From contig JXTB01000030.1 of the NCBI GenBank assembly GCA_002914805.1, positions 377,175 through 441,174 of the forward strand: a stretch of DNA of 64,000 nt, given 5' to 3'. This document shows positions 1 through 12,690 of this stretch, one piece after another. Source of the stretch: Parasponia andersonii. Taxonomy: Eukaryota; Streptophyta; Magnoliopsida; Rosales; Cannabaceae. The translations under genes were made by a program, and so were the position numbers. The notes beneath the pieces are model-generated. The model was not told where the DNA came from. It worked only from the letters and a program-made list of their open reading frames with translations, and did not search any database. Within the stretch, counting starts at the first letter, position 1. The number at the start of each line of letters is the position of its first letter.

Positions 1-1403
1 TTAACATTTTATTTTAATGGCTATGATCTATTAACATAGATCTATAATTGTATGCTAATACAAACAGGAGTTATGCTTCCTCCAAAATGCTAAGTACTGA
101 ACACAATTCCCAAAATTATAGACTCAAGGAAATAGACAACTATGCTGTCCATTATTGGTTTACTCTATTGACACATATTCATCTAATTAACATCACAGGA
201 AAATCAACAATAAGATGATCCTTATGATGACCACTATGTACAAGAAAGCTACTCAAACTTGATGACTTGTGTTAATTCAAAACGTCTCAACTTAACCAGC
301 CAGCAAATTCACTCACCTACTTGTCATAATTAAAACTTTGAAGAGAAAGGAAACACGAAACAAAACCTTCAAATCATTAGCTTAACGGCTGTGTTTTCAG
401 AGATAAAACAGAGTTAATCAATTCTTTGTTACATAAATTCATATGTTTGTTAACAGGAAGCAACTTGCTATCAGTCAGAAAAGTACACAACAGCACTAAC
501 CACTACACACTTGTATAATAGCTCACCCAGCAAAAATCATATCATTTGACTTCCTCTCCAACCCAGAGAATGGGAAGCACCTAGATAAACAGGTGCTAAA
601 ATTTTTTCACTATAACTGTTGACAGACGACATTTTGCTTTTTTACAGTGAGTAAGAACGGGAAATAAAAACTAATAGAAAGGATGCTTATGAAAGTAGAG
701 ATCTCAGGACAGAGGTGAGGGAACAAAGTAGAAATATTGACAGCACAAATCAAGATTCGGCGACAAATAAGAACACCAGCTTCCAATGAATGACACAGTT
801 GTTAATGAAGATTTGATGTTTCCTTTTGTGGTTAAAAGATATTTCACCCCAACTAATACATTTCAACAGTAGGTAAAGCAATAAAGCTAGATAACTGAAA
901 CTAAGCTGGTACAACCAGGAGGAAAAAAATATGCTAAAAGGATCCCAAAAAACCAAAAATAGTGCATATCAGAAATAGAATTTTTCTTGAGCAGAAAATT
1001 CACTATCATAAACTGCCAAATCTATTCCTAAGAAGGGTTTGTTCCAAGCTCCACAAATCAATAGAAGGTAAATTTAGCTACTTCAAACTGGTGGAACCAA
1101 AAAGGGACTAAAAGATCATAGTTTTTGAATGTTCTTCGATTGCTTGGTTTAGGAGAGGTCTTCAAACATCTAGTAACTGTCGCACATATCAAAGAACTAT
1201 AACTGAATCCAATACATACAAAGTAAATAGTGTTCGCATCAAAAAAGCATATTCCTCACTTATTATAGGCTATAGCAAAAACATAACAAAAAATTCCCAG
1301 TAAAAATCTATTTATGTTAGTAAAGAAGCTAGTATTTTTTTGCAAGATAACAATAACAACAAACAACAGAAATTCAAAAAATTTGCGTCTAACAATAGAT
1401 TAC
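1..1403 (-). other. Intron sequence of the VPS26 gene (second coding intron, 3' part outside window)
   Basis: This stretch lies downstream, on the minus strand, of the GT donor at 1402-1403 that ends the second VPS26 coding exon. I looked for the next expected VPS26 segment on this strand and found no open, family-like stretch with an acceptor. I therefore read it as intron that continues past the left edge. It is AT-rich and has no recognisable transposon. Confidence 0.5.
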
Positions 1404-3030
1404 CTGCTTGCGACTTCTTCCGTCAGCAAATGAGATTGAAATATTACATGCTGGCTTAAACGCTCCAATAAGGAAATTCTGAGTGACAATGATGTAGAAA
1501 ATTTTATAACTAGAACTGCTTCATACAGATGTACAACATAACAGAACAACAGTATCTTTCTTATATGTGCAGTCAAAAAACTTTACCATGATATTATAGT
1601 TAAACTTCGTACTCAAACTTCGTCATGCATGAACCACCTGGAAATGGAAACAAATTTAAATATCAACTTCAATTTCAAAATAATATATCTAGAGCCCAAC
1701 AAAGTTTTCACGTCCAGAAAAACATTTGACATTGATATTATCGGAGTGCTTAACATAATAGTATTTGTCAAGTCATGAATTAGTGACAAAATTGCAAAAT
1801 TATAGCATGGAATATCCATTTCTCATTTCTTGCATCTGATAAAATGCAGCAACAAGGGTATACATATGATATGGGCATTTTACACTTTTTCCCCCCTAAT
1901 TTTAATATACTTTCACACACTAATGTGCGCGGACAAATTCACACAATATATAACAAGAGTGTAATAATTACAAACAATCAGCTAGCGGCAGTTAATACTT
2001 AAAGATTGCATCATACAAGAATCATCCTACTTTGACTGTCACACATGAACTGAGAATTGCATTGCTCAATCTAAATTCCATAAGCACAATTGCTAGGGAA
2101 AAAATCTTCAAGTTCACTACTTATTTCGGGGGGAAAAACATTCTCTTATCAGAAAAATGAAGGAAAACTTTTATAAAACGCAACTAATGTTGAGAGTTGG
2201 CCAACGGACCACACACTACAAACAAACTCAAACTTCCGTATATAACTATATCATCAACGTTTTTCATTACTATCCTACTATGTTAACATTTTTCAAGCAT
2301 TTCTCAAAAATTACTGTTAAAAGGGTGCAAAACTACAATAATTTTAACAAATTGTTCAAGAACTGCTCTAAGGATTCTAAATTCAACAGCTAACAGATCC
2401 TAAATATAAACATAGAGAACAAGGAAACCCGTTACAGATGCAGATTGGGGCAGCAAATAGATTACATCCTAAACTTCTTGCAGGTAATTTTAGGCCATCA
2501 TCAGTTTTCGGGCTGAATCTTAATCTGAATCTGATACTATTTCAATTAAAGCTATAATGGGCAAGTTTCCAATCGATAGTCTAAAGAGGCATCAAGTCCT
2601 GAGAATCGTATGATATCCAAAAGACTAAACAAGCCCATGTTAATCATTTTTCCACTCATCCTCTTCTTCCATCTAACCTTAATGATCTATATGTTCATAA
2701 CCATTTAGAACCAACCAACACCAACTCCTACTCCTATCCCATATTCAATAGGCTCCTATCCTATGATTCTAGTACGTGAGTGAACTCATTAATTATTCTT
2801 TAAAAATTACAAAATAAAAAAAAAAACAAACGAACAAACAAAATCATTGATTAAAACTGAATTAAGGAACAAAGTTACCAGAATTTCCTCGAATCTTATT
2901 ACCAAATTAAACAAATTAAAGAAGATTGAACTTAGACTACTCTAAAATCCATAGCACCACATCGTATATACATATATAAACACATAAATATATACACATA
3001 TATAAAGAGAAAAGAAAATACCTGGAGCAT
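1404..3030 (-). CDS. VPS26: Vacuolar protein sorting 26 (retromer core subunit), 5' partial: first two coding exons
   Basis: VPS26 is an arrestin-fold subunit of the retromer core (VPS35-VPS29-VPS26), which recycles sorting receptors from endosomes. Two coding exons are visible. Exon 1 is only ATG CTC CAG (3022-3030), followed by a GT donor at 3020-3021. Exon 2 (1404-1478, 75 nt, 25 codons) follows a TCACTCAG acceptor and ends CAG before the donor at 1402-1403. The splice is in frame. Exon 2 encodes a peptide containing LIGAFKPACNISISFADGRS, which I recognise as the conserved start of plant and animal VPS26 (usually M-N-Y/F-L-L-GAFKPACNI). The first intron is 1,543 nt. The start fits the family apart from an L-Q insertion after Met. 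The remaining roughly 270 residues lie to the left of the window. An alternative start cannot be excluded, but the exon 2 assignment is firm. Confidence 0.8.
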
Positions 3031-3155
3031 GTGGATGAAGGTAGGGCTTGGAACTAATGTAGCTACTGTTATAGAGTTGGAATTGGTGTAAGCCGAAGCA
3101 GATCATAAGTTGGGAAGGTTTGACTCTTGATTTTCTTCAAGACTTCAACAAATAG

Positions 3156-3206
3156 TCAGAGTCTCAACTCTGCTACGATTCGATGCATTTGTTGGCCCGC
3201 AGCCAT
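3156..3206 (-). CDS. Upstream ORF (16 codons) in the VPS26 5' leader
   Basis: On the minus strand, an ATG at 3206 opens a 16-codon frame ending in TGA at 3156-3158, 126 nt upstream of the VPS26 ATG. The peptide is MAAGQQMHRIVAELRL. A second upstream ATG at 3106 is in another frame; it would run through the spliced junction and stop inside exon 2, so it overlaps the main start. Both matter only if transcription starts upstream of them. Upstream ORFs of this kind usually reduce translation of the main ORF. The transcription start is not visible, so this is a candidate. Confidence 0.35.
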   Translation of the reverse strand: MAAGQQMHRIVAELRL

Positions 3207-3241
3207 TTCCTCCGATACCTCCGATTTCCAGTAACATTTTT

Positions 3242-3249
3242 ACACGTGT
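3242..3249. promoter_or_regulatory. G-box/ABRE-like palindrome ACACGTGT upstream of VPS26
   Basis: ACACGTGT contains the ACGT core bound by plant bZIP and bHLH factors. It lies 36 bp upstream of the first uORF ATG and about 210 bp upstream of the VPS26 start, in the expected promoter or leader region. A short palindrome like this can arise by chance. Confidence 0.35.
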
Positions 3250-3289
3250 GTTTTACGGCGGCATAACTGGGTCTTATTCATTTAACATT

Positions 3290-3291
3290 CA

Positions 3292-3324
<33 letters not shown>
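3290..3324. repeat. (ATT)n microsatellite
   Basis: An almost uninterrupted run of ATT/TTA triplets lies just upstream of the VPS26 leader. It may mark a nucleosome-poor promoter stretch. Confidence 0.9.
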
Positions 3325-4663
3325 TGCTTTTATGGCACTAACGGTGTATTAAGTATTTAATTTGGAGTAATTTTGTTTTCAAAATTTTAATTATAATTAT
3401 AAAAGAGCTTAATTTGAATTTGAACTGGATAGCTATATTCACTCGTAATGTAATATTATGGCACCCCTTAATTTAATAGAAGGGAAAAAAAGATAATTCA
3501 ATTAAATTTATTAATTTAAAAAATCAAATTATCCTCATATTCTCGTGCATCCGTCTATCTTCTTAATCTTCTCAGATTTCATCTCTTTTAATCTTTAATT
3601 AATTGTATCAAATAATTTTTTGAATCTTGACCTCAAAATATTTTTTTCCCTCACTAATCATTATTTATCTCCGTGTTTATTTATTTAAGGCTTCTCTATG
3701 AATCATTTAAAAACAAAAACAAAAAAAAAAACTCTGTAACTGTTTTTTTTATCTTCTTTTTTGCTTTACCATAATTTTTGTTTATAATAATTAAGCCTTT
3801 GTAATTTTTTTTTCCTTTTATAATGTCACCTTTTTAATATAATTGAGAAAAATCTATACTAGAAATAAGTTACAAAAGCATAGAAAAGCGCTAAAAGGGA
3901 AAGAAAAAAAAAAAGAAAGGAAAGAAATTGAAACAAATGAATTCATATTTTGTTGGTAACTTTAACATTATCAAGGAAATTAAGTTCGAAGCAAATAGAT
4001 CAAACTTAAACCTAGACGATGCTTTCCAATAATTTTCTATATACAAAATGTTTCTTTATATGAAGCCCCCCAAAAATTACGAAGAAGGCCCTAGGGTGTA
4101 CACTGTACTCTGGAGTATAGAAAATAATAATGTCTTTTTAAAGTTTTATTAAATTGTCTTAATTAGTAATTTTACAACTAAATAAAAATGCTTTTATATT
4201 TTTATAGGGTGCAAATAAAACTCTCTATTTAAATTTCTAAATTGTCTAAATTATAATTTACTATTAAATTTCAGATAAAATACACAAACAAAGAGCATCT
4301 GAAATGGTATCTGAAACATAATTGTAGGAACTGGGGCTTTTACATAGCAACACCATGGGCTTCCGTCATGGATACCAGTTCTAAAAGCACTCTTAACGAA
4401 ATAGTCATATTTCCACTGTACGTTAAGAGCCATTTTTCCACTTCACTTTAATAAATGTTCATGTATTTTATTTTATAGCAAAATAGCTAAATTTATGAGT
4501 TCCAAAATATGTATATTAATTTTATTATAATAGATATCATGTATACTTTGTATAAAACTACTATGATTGCCATTTTGCCATAATAATAATATATATAGCA
4601 AATAGTTCAGTCTATTAATTTCAATATATATATATATATATATATATCAGATATTAAATAGAC
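3325..4663. other. AT-rich intergenic DNA, no gene recognised
   Basis: The stretch has many homopolymer A and T runs and a (TA)n tract at about 4624-4648. The 60-codon minus frame at 4251-4433 has no recognisable motif and I do not call it a gene. Confidence 0.6.
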
Positions 4664-4985
4664 ATAATGGCATAAAAATACCATGATTTTTAACTATTAT
4701 GTGAAAAATACCCCAATTTTTGAATTTTTATAAATTAATACCCTAAGTTTTGAAGTTCTTGAGTTTGAATTCTACAAATTAAGACCATCATATTTGAAAC
4801 TTCTGCAAATTAATGCATTATATTTTTCAAATATGAGGGTATTAATTTGTAGAATTCAAAAGATAGGGTATTAATTTACAAAATTTTAAAAGTAAGAATA
4901 TTAATTTATAGAAGTTCAAAAATTAGGGTATATTTTATAGAAAAGTTAAAAGTCAAGATATTTTTATATCATTAACCTTATTAGA
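4664..4985. mobile_element. Foldback MITE-like element built of ~30-bp units in inverted orientation
   Basis: The left half and the reverse complement of the right half align along about 150 bp. The left edge reads TAATGGCATAAAAATACC and the right edge, reversed, TAATGATATAAAAATATC. Inside each arm a unit of about 30 bp ending in TAAATTAATACCCT is repeated three to four times with drift. There is no coding sequence. The ends resemble those of the two Mutator-type MITEs at 43,831 and 45,446, but I could not settle a target-site duplication. Confidence 0.65.
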
Positions 4986-6098
4986 TATATTCAATTAAGT
5001 AATTGATGTATACTAGCATAAAACCCGATTAGTAACGTATGAGGTATTTAACTTAAAAATAAATTTTGCTATAAAAATAAAAATATGGACATTTTATTAA
5101 CATAAGGGTAAAAAATAGCTTTTTGTTATAAATGATAGCTATTTTCTTTAAAAAAAGGTTGTCAAAAACTATTTTCAATATACCATCCTCCAAAACTACT
5201 AATTACCTTTTCTTTTAAAAAAAAAAAAAAAAAGAAGAAAAAAAACATAAATATTGGGATGATTTGGCAATGACAATTTTTCTAGCCCAATATTTAGTAT
5301 ACGACCAAACTCAAAAGTTTCTACTTAAATATTCAACTTACTTAATGATAAAAATAGAAATATAATATATTCCACTACTAAAACTTTAAAAGAAATGGAC
5401 ATTTAGCTATAACTTTTAAAATATGGACATTTACTTGTAGTAATTTAAAAAATTAGTCATCTACTTAATTTTCTCTAAATAACCATATGGAGTGCCTAAT
5501 TATTTACTAGTATCATTTAGTTTTTTTTTCCACGGTATCTAAATGGGATAACTAGGCTGGGTAGGAATTTAGAGGATTGTGTTAGATTCATAGTAATTTT
5601 TGGTAATTTTTTCTAAAAACTGTACAAGAGTTAAATCTTTATTATTATTTTTTCTTTTGAACTACTATTCATGAAGAAGCCCATCTTCATATTTGATATT
5701 TAATTTGGGTGGAATTGAATGGAAAGTATTCCATTACTTAGTTAGGTTTCTTTAAGTAATAGAATAGCTAACTTTCAAACAAAAAAAAAAAAAACAAAAG
5801 AAAAGAAGGGAAAGAAAAAAAAAAAGCTACTCTAACAGCATTCCTCTACATTGATTGCATTGTCATTACAAGGGTATGTTTTGGTTTGAAGCAGTGAGTT
5901 TTGAAATGGACTGATTATTCTAAGAAAAGACAGACTCTCTCAATTATTTGGTTAAAAATCAACGAAGGAATCCATGTCCTACCCCTACCACCTAAGAAAT
6001 AAGCATAGCATCCGTCGTTAAACTTAAAATTTTTTCATTTTATTCGACTTTGTATTCGTAACACACTCATATCCAAATTATCTTTTGACAATTTATTT
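4986..6098. other. AT-rich intergenic DNA with poly(A) runs
   Basis: No coding potential or repeat family is recognisable. There are A-rich runs at 5217-5246 and 5781-5825. It ends where the 5' LTR of the Tat-type element begins. Confidence 0.6.
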
Positions 6099-6783
6099 TG
6101 GGATATACACTAATTTTTGGGATTAGCTCTAAGATATTTTAGTCCTAAATAATCATTAGGTTAGTATAATCTAATAAGGCCACAACTGAATTAATTGCTA
6201 TTATGATTTAGAAATGCAGGAGTTATATGGCCAAAAATTACTGAAAGCAATGACACGTAGAAAGTCATATAAGTAACTTCAAGTAGTGTCAATTCTTTGG
6301 AAATGACATACAACTCAAAACAGTAAGCCGTCCATTTAATATCCTTTGGAGGCAATATACGACATACAAGAAATGACATACGACATTCTGGTAGCAACAT
6401 ACGATATTCTAGAAACGACATATCACAGTATGAGAAAATGATATGTTGCCTTAAGTATTTTTCTTGGTCTAAAATGACACCAGTTTCATCTAAAATGATA
6501 GACTAATGATATAAAGATATCTCAACCTTTTGAATAAATAGTTAGACTTTTCTAATTATAAACTTGCCACCACATCAAGTTCTATATTTTTCTAGAATTC
6601 CTTAGTTAAGAAGTATGTAAACTTTCTAAGTTTATGACGACATCTTATCTACTTGTCCTTACAAGGAGAAGTTATCAATTGTAAGAGGATAATTAGCATA
6701 GGACTTGACAAATGTCAATTAGCTTAATTGAGAAGGCCACATGTAAAGTCTCTCTTTTATAAACCATACTATCCTGACGCATT

Positions 6784-6822
<39 letters not shown>

Positions 6823-8067
6823 TACATAATGGTCTCATAAAAGGAGGGGATATATATATATATATATAGGTACATAATGGTCTCATAAAAGGAGGGGTCA
6901 TCAGGAGATTAATACACTTTTTCTCTTTTATTCTTTGGCGCACTCTCTCATTTCACTGTTAACTTTTATTCCTATATTTCTTTGCTTCTTCTTCCTTCTG
7001 ATTAATATTTTGAGTCAAAAACCAGGCAAACTTCATCTCCTACCCGAGTTATTAACTTCACTTGCCATTAACTTCTTTGTTTTTCACGTAAAATACTCAT
7101 CAACCATTATTATATATTTCTTCATCAACTTTGACTTGATATCATATTTTCCTTTTAATCTCTCATATTTAAATTCATATATATATAAATATATATACAC
7201 ATGTATTTACATTGGTATTATTATATTATTAGTCTAGTATTATTGTTAGCTTTGCATTATTATTAATATTATTATTAGAATCATATACTATACATCATTG
7301 TGAACTTTGGGCACCGAGCTATTCTCTACAACTTTGTGCTTGACTTGTAGCATAAGTTTAAGATATTGTGCTCTTTGTAATATTAATATATCTTTTAACA
7401 TAAATGTCTTATATTTCTATATCTTGGTAGGTAATTTGTATTATTATTCTAAGTACGATTAGTTATCCCGCTTCCTCTTTCCTGTAAAGTAATTTGTATT
7501 GCTACTTCAAGTGCAATCGGTTACTTTGCTCTCCTTTTAATTGTTGTGTATATTTATTTAGTGATTTGTGTTGTATTTTCCTTGCAACCGATCACATCAC
7601 TTTACTTAAATTTTAGCACTTTAATTTAAGTTATTTATTATTATTTCTGATAATATGGCTGGACTTATAGCCTTGTAATTCTAACCCTCCTAATTAAATA
7701 AAACTGGCATATGGACAGTATCTCCTTCATTAGTTTCTAATTTTTTTTTCTGTACTTTATTTTTGTTGCTAATTTCTAGTTGATGTCATAGTCAGTTTAT
7801 TTGCCTCTGTTAACTTTTAATATTATTTTACTTCCGTTTATTCTTATGCATACTAAGTGAGTCATCCTTGTAACTGCTAATCTTGTTGAGATACATAGGA
7901 AAAGTTGTCCTTATGGTGATTGCCTATCTTTTCGACGTGTGGAAGTATTATGATAACCCTTTTTGTTATGCATTTTAATGGTCTAACCTAATTATCCTCT
8001 ACTTTATTTTAATTAAGTACAAGTTACACTAATTAATCTAGAGCAAATCTCAGACCTCGAATATTAA
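6099..8067 (+). repeat. 5' LTR of the Tat-type element
   Basis: It starts TGGGATATACAC and aligns with 25787-27581 along its length. A TATA-like CTTTTATAAACC near 6752 is a plausible promoter core; the same place in the 3' LTR reads TTTTTTATAAATGG. Relative to the 3' LTR it has an extra 48-bp tandem copy (6821-6897) and keeps about 75 bp after GGGCACCGAG near 7309 that the other LTR has lost. Short ORFs over its TA tracts are chance frames. Confidence 0.88.
6821..6897 (+). repeat. 48-bp tandem duplication with (TA)n inside the 5' LTR
   Basis: The 29-bp word starting GGTACATAATGGTCTC occurs at 6821-6849 and again at 6869-6897, each preceded by a TA run. The 3' LTR has one copy only (about 26,482-26,510), so the duplication arose after insertion, probably by slippage at the TA tract. 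Confidence 0.85.
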
Positions 8068-8068
8068 A

Positions 8069-8085
8069 AGGTGACTCCATTGGGG
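8069..8085 (+). promoter_or_regulatory. Primer binding site, tRNA-Arg type
   Basis: Just inside the 5' LTR, AGGTGACTCCATTGGGG matches TGGCGACTCCGCTGGGG, the complement of the 3' end of plant tRNA-Arg(ACG), at 13 of 17 positions. Three of the four differences are transitions as expected from CpG decay. A tRNA-Arg primer is characteristic of Tat/Ogre-type elements. It also fixes the end of the 5' LTR. Confidence 0.75.
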
Positions 8086-8383
8086 AGTAGCCAAAGGGAA
8101 ACTAAAGTTTCTTTGGTGTTCCCAAGATCTATAAAAGTCATACCATATCTCTGTCCATTTTATTTCTTAGACCCCTATCTTGTATACCAAAACTCTGCCC
8201 GTTTCATTTCTTGAAACTCTGTTTTATCTATCGAAACTTTGCCAGTTCCATTTCTCGTAGCTTTGTTTTATATGCCAAGATTTTGTTTGTTCCATTCTAT
8301 ATTTCTTTTTTATTATTCTCTAAATTTCTTATTATTGAAATCCAATTTCTTTCTTTTTTTTCTCATTTTCTATCATTTCAAAA

Positions 8384-9909
8384 ATGATTGATCAGTAACA
8401 ATAACCACCGCAACAATAAAAACATTCAAATCCCGAACTGGCCAATCTCATCAATAGTTTAGCAGCCTCCTTGAGCAGTCTTCGCCAATCTCAAGAGGAT
8501 ATACAATTGTCTCATATCCAAGTTCTTCAAAAGTTGACTGATTTAGGAAGGGTAAATGGAGCAAAGTCATGCACCCCAATTCTACTCAATTAAAATGACA
8601 CTCCACAAACACGAACTAATCAAAACCCTAATCTACCTAGGGCAAGTGGAAATAATGCCACCACCACTACCGTAGTACTAAATGATATCAACAACGGTGT
8701 TTCACCAAATTTTATTACCAAAGAACAACTTCAAGAGATACTCAAAATTGAAGCTGAAAAAGCCAATAAGATTGTAGCAACAATTAATTTCCAACCTCTC
8801 TATACTCCTTCTATTATCCTAAAATCGTACCCAAAGGACCATTTTAGTCCTCATTTCAAGAAATTTGATGGTATAAGAGGCAATTCTAGAGAACACATAA
8901 TCAACTTCCTCGATGATCTTGGAGCCTATACCAATGACCATAACCTCAAGTTGAGGGAGTTATCAAAATCTCTCACAGATCGAACTTATTCATGGTTCAT
9001 CATTCTGCCAGTCAATAGTATCTCTACTTAGGAAGAATTAGTGATAATTTTCTGCACCAAATTCTTTGTGGCTAAATACAAATTAGAGTTGGCCGATCTT
9101 GCTACTGTAAAGCAACAAGAAAATGAATCGCTCACTAGTTATGTGACAAGATTTATGGAGACAACTCTTGATTGTAAGGACATAGTCTCTAAAAAGGGAT
9201 TCATTTGTATATGTGTTAATGGAATGCTAATGCATATAGAATTCACATTGAGAATAATATTATCACAAACTTTGTCGATCTCATGTTTCAAATAAGTAAC
9301 ATTGAAGCTTAGATGTCAAAAATGTATGTGCCTATGCCTATCAAGAGAATTCATACACCAACTTCCGATAGAGCTCCACCTTTTGAAAGAAGAAAACAAG
9401 TTGTCATAGTCAATAGATAATAGCCTATGAGGAGAAATTCACAAATCCCTCTGGTAATTCCTTTCACTGATTAACAAATCAATATACTAGTCTAAGCATG
9501 GATAGAAGATAGAGAAGTGTTTTGTCCATCAAGAACAACTCCTCCCATTCCAGAGCAGTTGGCGAATCCTTGCTACTATTTGTTCCACAGGAATATGGGC
9601 CATCCCACATCTGACTGTTATAAAATGCGGAGACATTATCATTATAAGGCTTAAAGAGGAGAAATAATACATGAAGGACAACAGTAAAAGGCTGAAGTTA
9701 ATCCTTTCCCAAATCATAGGGGAGGACAAGTAAGAGTTTGTACTACTATCGAGACTCTTGAAGATAGTCAAGCTAAAGCACAAAAAATTATTGACATTAT
9801 AAGCAAGCTTATGAACTCTCAAGTGTTCAAAAATCTCTTTGATACTTTAGAATTCAATAAGGAAGCCCGCAAAGAAGCTACACATTCTATTTTTCAAATA
9901 TCTCAATGA
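8384..9909 (+). pseudogene. Decayed gag of the Tat-type element
   Basis: From the ATG at 8384 one frame can be followed to about 9295 through several stops (CAA to TAA near the start, TGG to TAG near 9030). Its middle matches the plant retrotransposon gag domain: a YPKDHFSPHFKKFDG-like segment, then REHI-NFLDDLGAYTND, LRELSKSLTDRTYSWF and FMETTLDC. Further on, about 9575-9640, HRNMGHPTSDC is the remnant of a CCHC zinc knuckle with its first part eroded. The final frame ends at TGA 9907-9909 in a different phase, so at least one frameshift lies between. Gag would form the particle and bind the RNA, but this copy is dead. Confidence 0.85.
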
Positions 9910-9959
9910 TTGGATCCATAGTGCTGCGCAGTCAATCATGCAGTGGGCTGAATTACGAA

Positions 9960-12690
9960 GAATAATGAGAAGATTATCACTTTTTCAGAAAAAGATGCGT
10001 AAATCTTTATAGAGCACCAACTAAGTTCCATGTAATTGATATAGACGTTTCTTATCATTTGTTATCAAGAAGATCGTAGATTTACCAAAATCAGGTAGTT
10101 CCTTCCATTCTCCATCAGTTCCTGAAAGCTATAAAAAGCAAGAAGGAAATCTTGATTCCTACAACTAAAGCACTTTTTGCTCAAGAGGAAGTCTTTTAGG
10201 CCGAATATATTTTTTATGATGAAATCTCTACCATGCCTAATGAGATAAGACCCCAAGGTGTTACAATATGTGGCACCAGTAATGCATCTTTTGGTAATGT
10301 TATAGAGATAGATTTGGTCACTCTCAAAAAGAGCAAACTCCAAAGAAATATGCTTCCTAGTGGGCATAGTTTTTTTCAATTTTGAAGATACAACAAGGCC
10401 AGTAATGACCTCGCGAATTTACAAGAGGTATATCCTCAAAGATTAGAAGCTATTCCTCTAGCTCTTAATCAATTATAATACGAGCCTAAGAATCCTCAAG
10501 GAAGACTAAAGAAAGTCAATTTGGCAATCAGTGTGGAAGAGAAACTCGCCTTCATTTCCATTAATTTAAACTCTGACTTCGAAGCATCCTTACTGCAACT
10601 ATTAAGAGAATATCAAGATATATTTGCTTTGTCTTATGAAGATATGTCGGGGTTTAGTAGCATGCTTATTACTCACAAGCTTGCTATTAATCCAATTATC
10701 AATCCAATTAAGCAAGCAGTTTGTAATTTCAACACTCATATTCAGTTTTAGGTTCAAAAGGAAATCAAGATGCTCATTGATGCAAGTTGCATAGAACTAT
10801 GTGTCCATGCTGTGTGGTTGGCAAACATTGTTCCCGTTAGGAAGAAAGATGGCCAAATTTGAATTTGTGTAAACTTCCGAGACTTGAATAAAGCATGTCC
10901 TAAAGATGATTTTTTGCTTCCAAATCTTGACATGCTCATCGATACCACCGCTAACCATGAAATGTTTTCTTTCATGGATGGATTTAGTGACTATAATCAG
11001 ATCAAGATAGATCCTGGCGATGCAATTAAGATGGTATTTTGCACTTTATTTAGGAAGTTCTACTATACTATCATGCTGTTTAGACTAACACTGGTGCTAC
11101 TTATCAACGAGCCATGACCGCAATCTTTTATGACATGATTCACGATTGTGTTAAAGACTATGTCGATAATCTTGTAGTCAAATCTAAGAAACGAGAATTA
11201 GATCTTGATCATTTAAGAAAAGTATTCCATAGATATCGACAATATGATCCCAAAATGAATCCTTTGAAGTGTGCATTTGGGGTATCTAAGGGAAAATTTC
11301 TTGGATTTATGGTACACAAAGATGGTATCAAGATTTATGAAGATAAAATGAAAGCTATCATTGATATAACACCACCACAAAGTCTCAAGCAGTTAAGACA
11401 ATTTATTGGGAAAATATCCTACCTTCGGAGGTTTATACCAGCTTTGGCCTCTATTATCATGCTTTTTCATTAATTCACTAAAAAAAATGTAGAATTCAAA
11501 TGGGGTCCAAAGCATAAACATGATCTTAATAAGATCAAAGATATCCTTACTAATCCACAAGTCATGATTACTCCATCTATAGAAAAAGAGCTCCTCATTT
11601 ATTTAACAGCATCTAATAAAACAGTGGAAATTCTAATAGCACAATACTCTAAAGGCCAAGAGAGACCGATTTATTATCTAAGTCGACTACTCAAGAGTCC
11701 AGAGAAAAACTATCATTTCAATGATAAGCTATATGTTGCATCATGTATGTTGTCCGGAGTGCTTAGACACTATATGCTCACATATAAAGTGAAAATGATT
11801 ACTAATTTGACCTAGTCAAGTTCTACTTTAAAAACCTATTCTCACTGGTCGATATGCTAGGTGGATGCTCATACTTAGCGATCTTGAAATCATAGTGGAA
11901 AAGCCAAAAGAAATCAAAACTCAAGCTTTAGCTAAACTACTTAAATACACTCAACACAACACTGATAAGGAGATACATTTGGTGGAAACTGAAGAAGAAA
12001 GTTGGGTATTATACTTTGATGGTGTCTGTACTTATAATAAAGGAAGTGCTAGAATTGTACTTACTAATACTCAAGGAGAAACCTTCAAGAAAATTGTCAA
12101 ATTAGCTTTCTCTTGTCGAGTACGAAGCCTTAGCCATTGGTTTAGACTTAGCTAAGGAAATGAAGATATCTAAATTAAAAATCTATAGGGACTCCAACTT
12201 GGTCATCAAATAGTTCAATGGAAAGCTTGCTATTAAAGAGCCTGTTCTTATTAAATATCAAGAAGAAATTCAAAAAAAAAAACTCCACGGCTTAATTGAC
12301 TATGAATTAGAGTACATACCCTGTTCCCAGAATAAGTATGCTGACTCTCGCCACTTTGGTACTCAAGATTGCTCCTACCAAAGATGATCTCATCCAAATC
12401 CCTTTGGCGATCAAGGAAATGACTATTCCTTCAATAGAGCCAGCCTCAAGTGATTGGATTCATTCTATCGAAGATAAGATAGAAAGGCCTAATATCAAAA
12501 ATCTCAAAGAAGTCAAGTCATACGTGCTAGTCAATGCCAATCTCTATAGGAAGCTTCCCAATGGTGTCTTGGCAAAGTGTATTGATACAACACTTGGAGA
12601 TAAAATTCTTAATGAAATCCATGATAAAGTCTGTGGCTTAAAAGGTCCTTCACTTGCACGGAGAAATCAAAAGATGGCCTACTATTAGCC
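9960..12690 (+). pseudogene. Decayed pol, protease-RT-RNase H-second RNase H part, Tat-type element
   Basis: Domains can be read in order through frameshifts. A protease-like or linker part lies at about 10,000-10,480. RT lies at about 10,790-11,470, with VPVRKKDG, VNFRDLNKACPKDDF, FMDGFSDYNQIKIDPGDA, then after a frame change near 11,090 YVDNLVVKS, and LRQFIGKISYLRRFIP. The catalytic YVDD is changed to YVDN. RNase H follows (11,564-11,815; ERPIYYLSRLL, KNYHFNDK). A second RNase H-like domain is at about 11,998-12,330 (WVLYFDGVCTYNKGSAR), which is diagnostic of the Tat/Ogre group. Stops interrupt it at many places, for example 10,751 and 11,473. Confidence 0.88.

Noticed and set aside
6719..7237. 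ORFs with Tyr-Ile repeats over TA tracts in the 5' LTR (similar frames at 26,689)
   Set aside because: They translate (TA)n microsatellites and LTR sequence; no domain, and the frames differ between the two LTRs.
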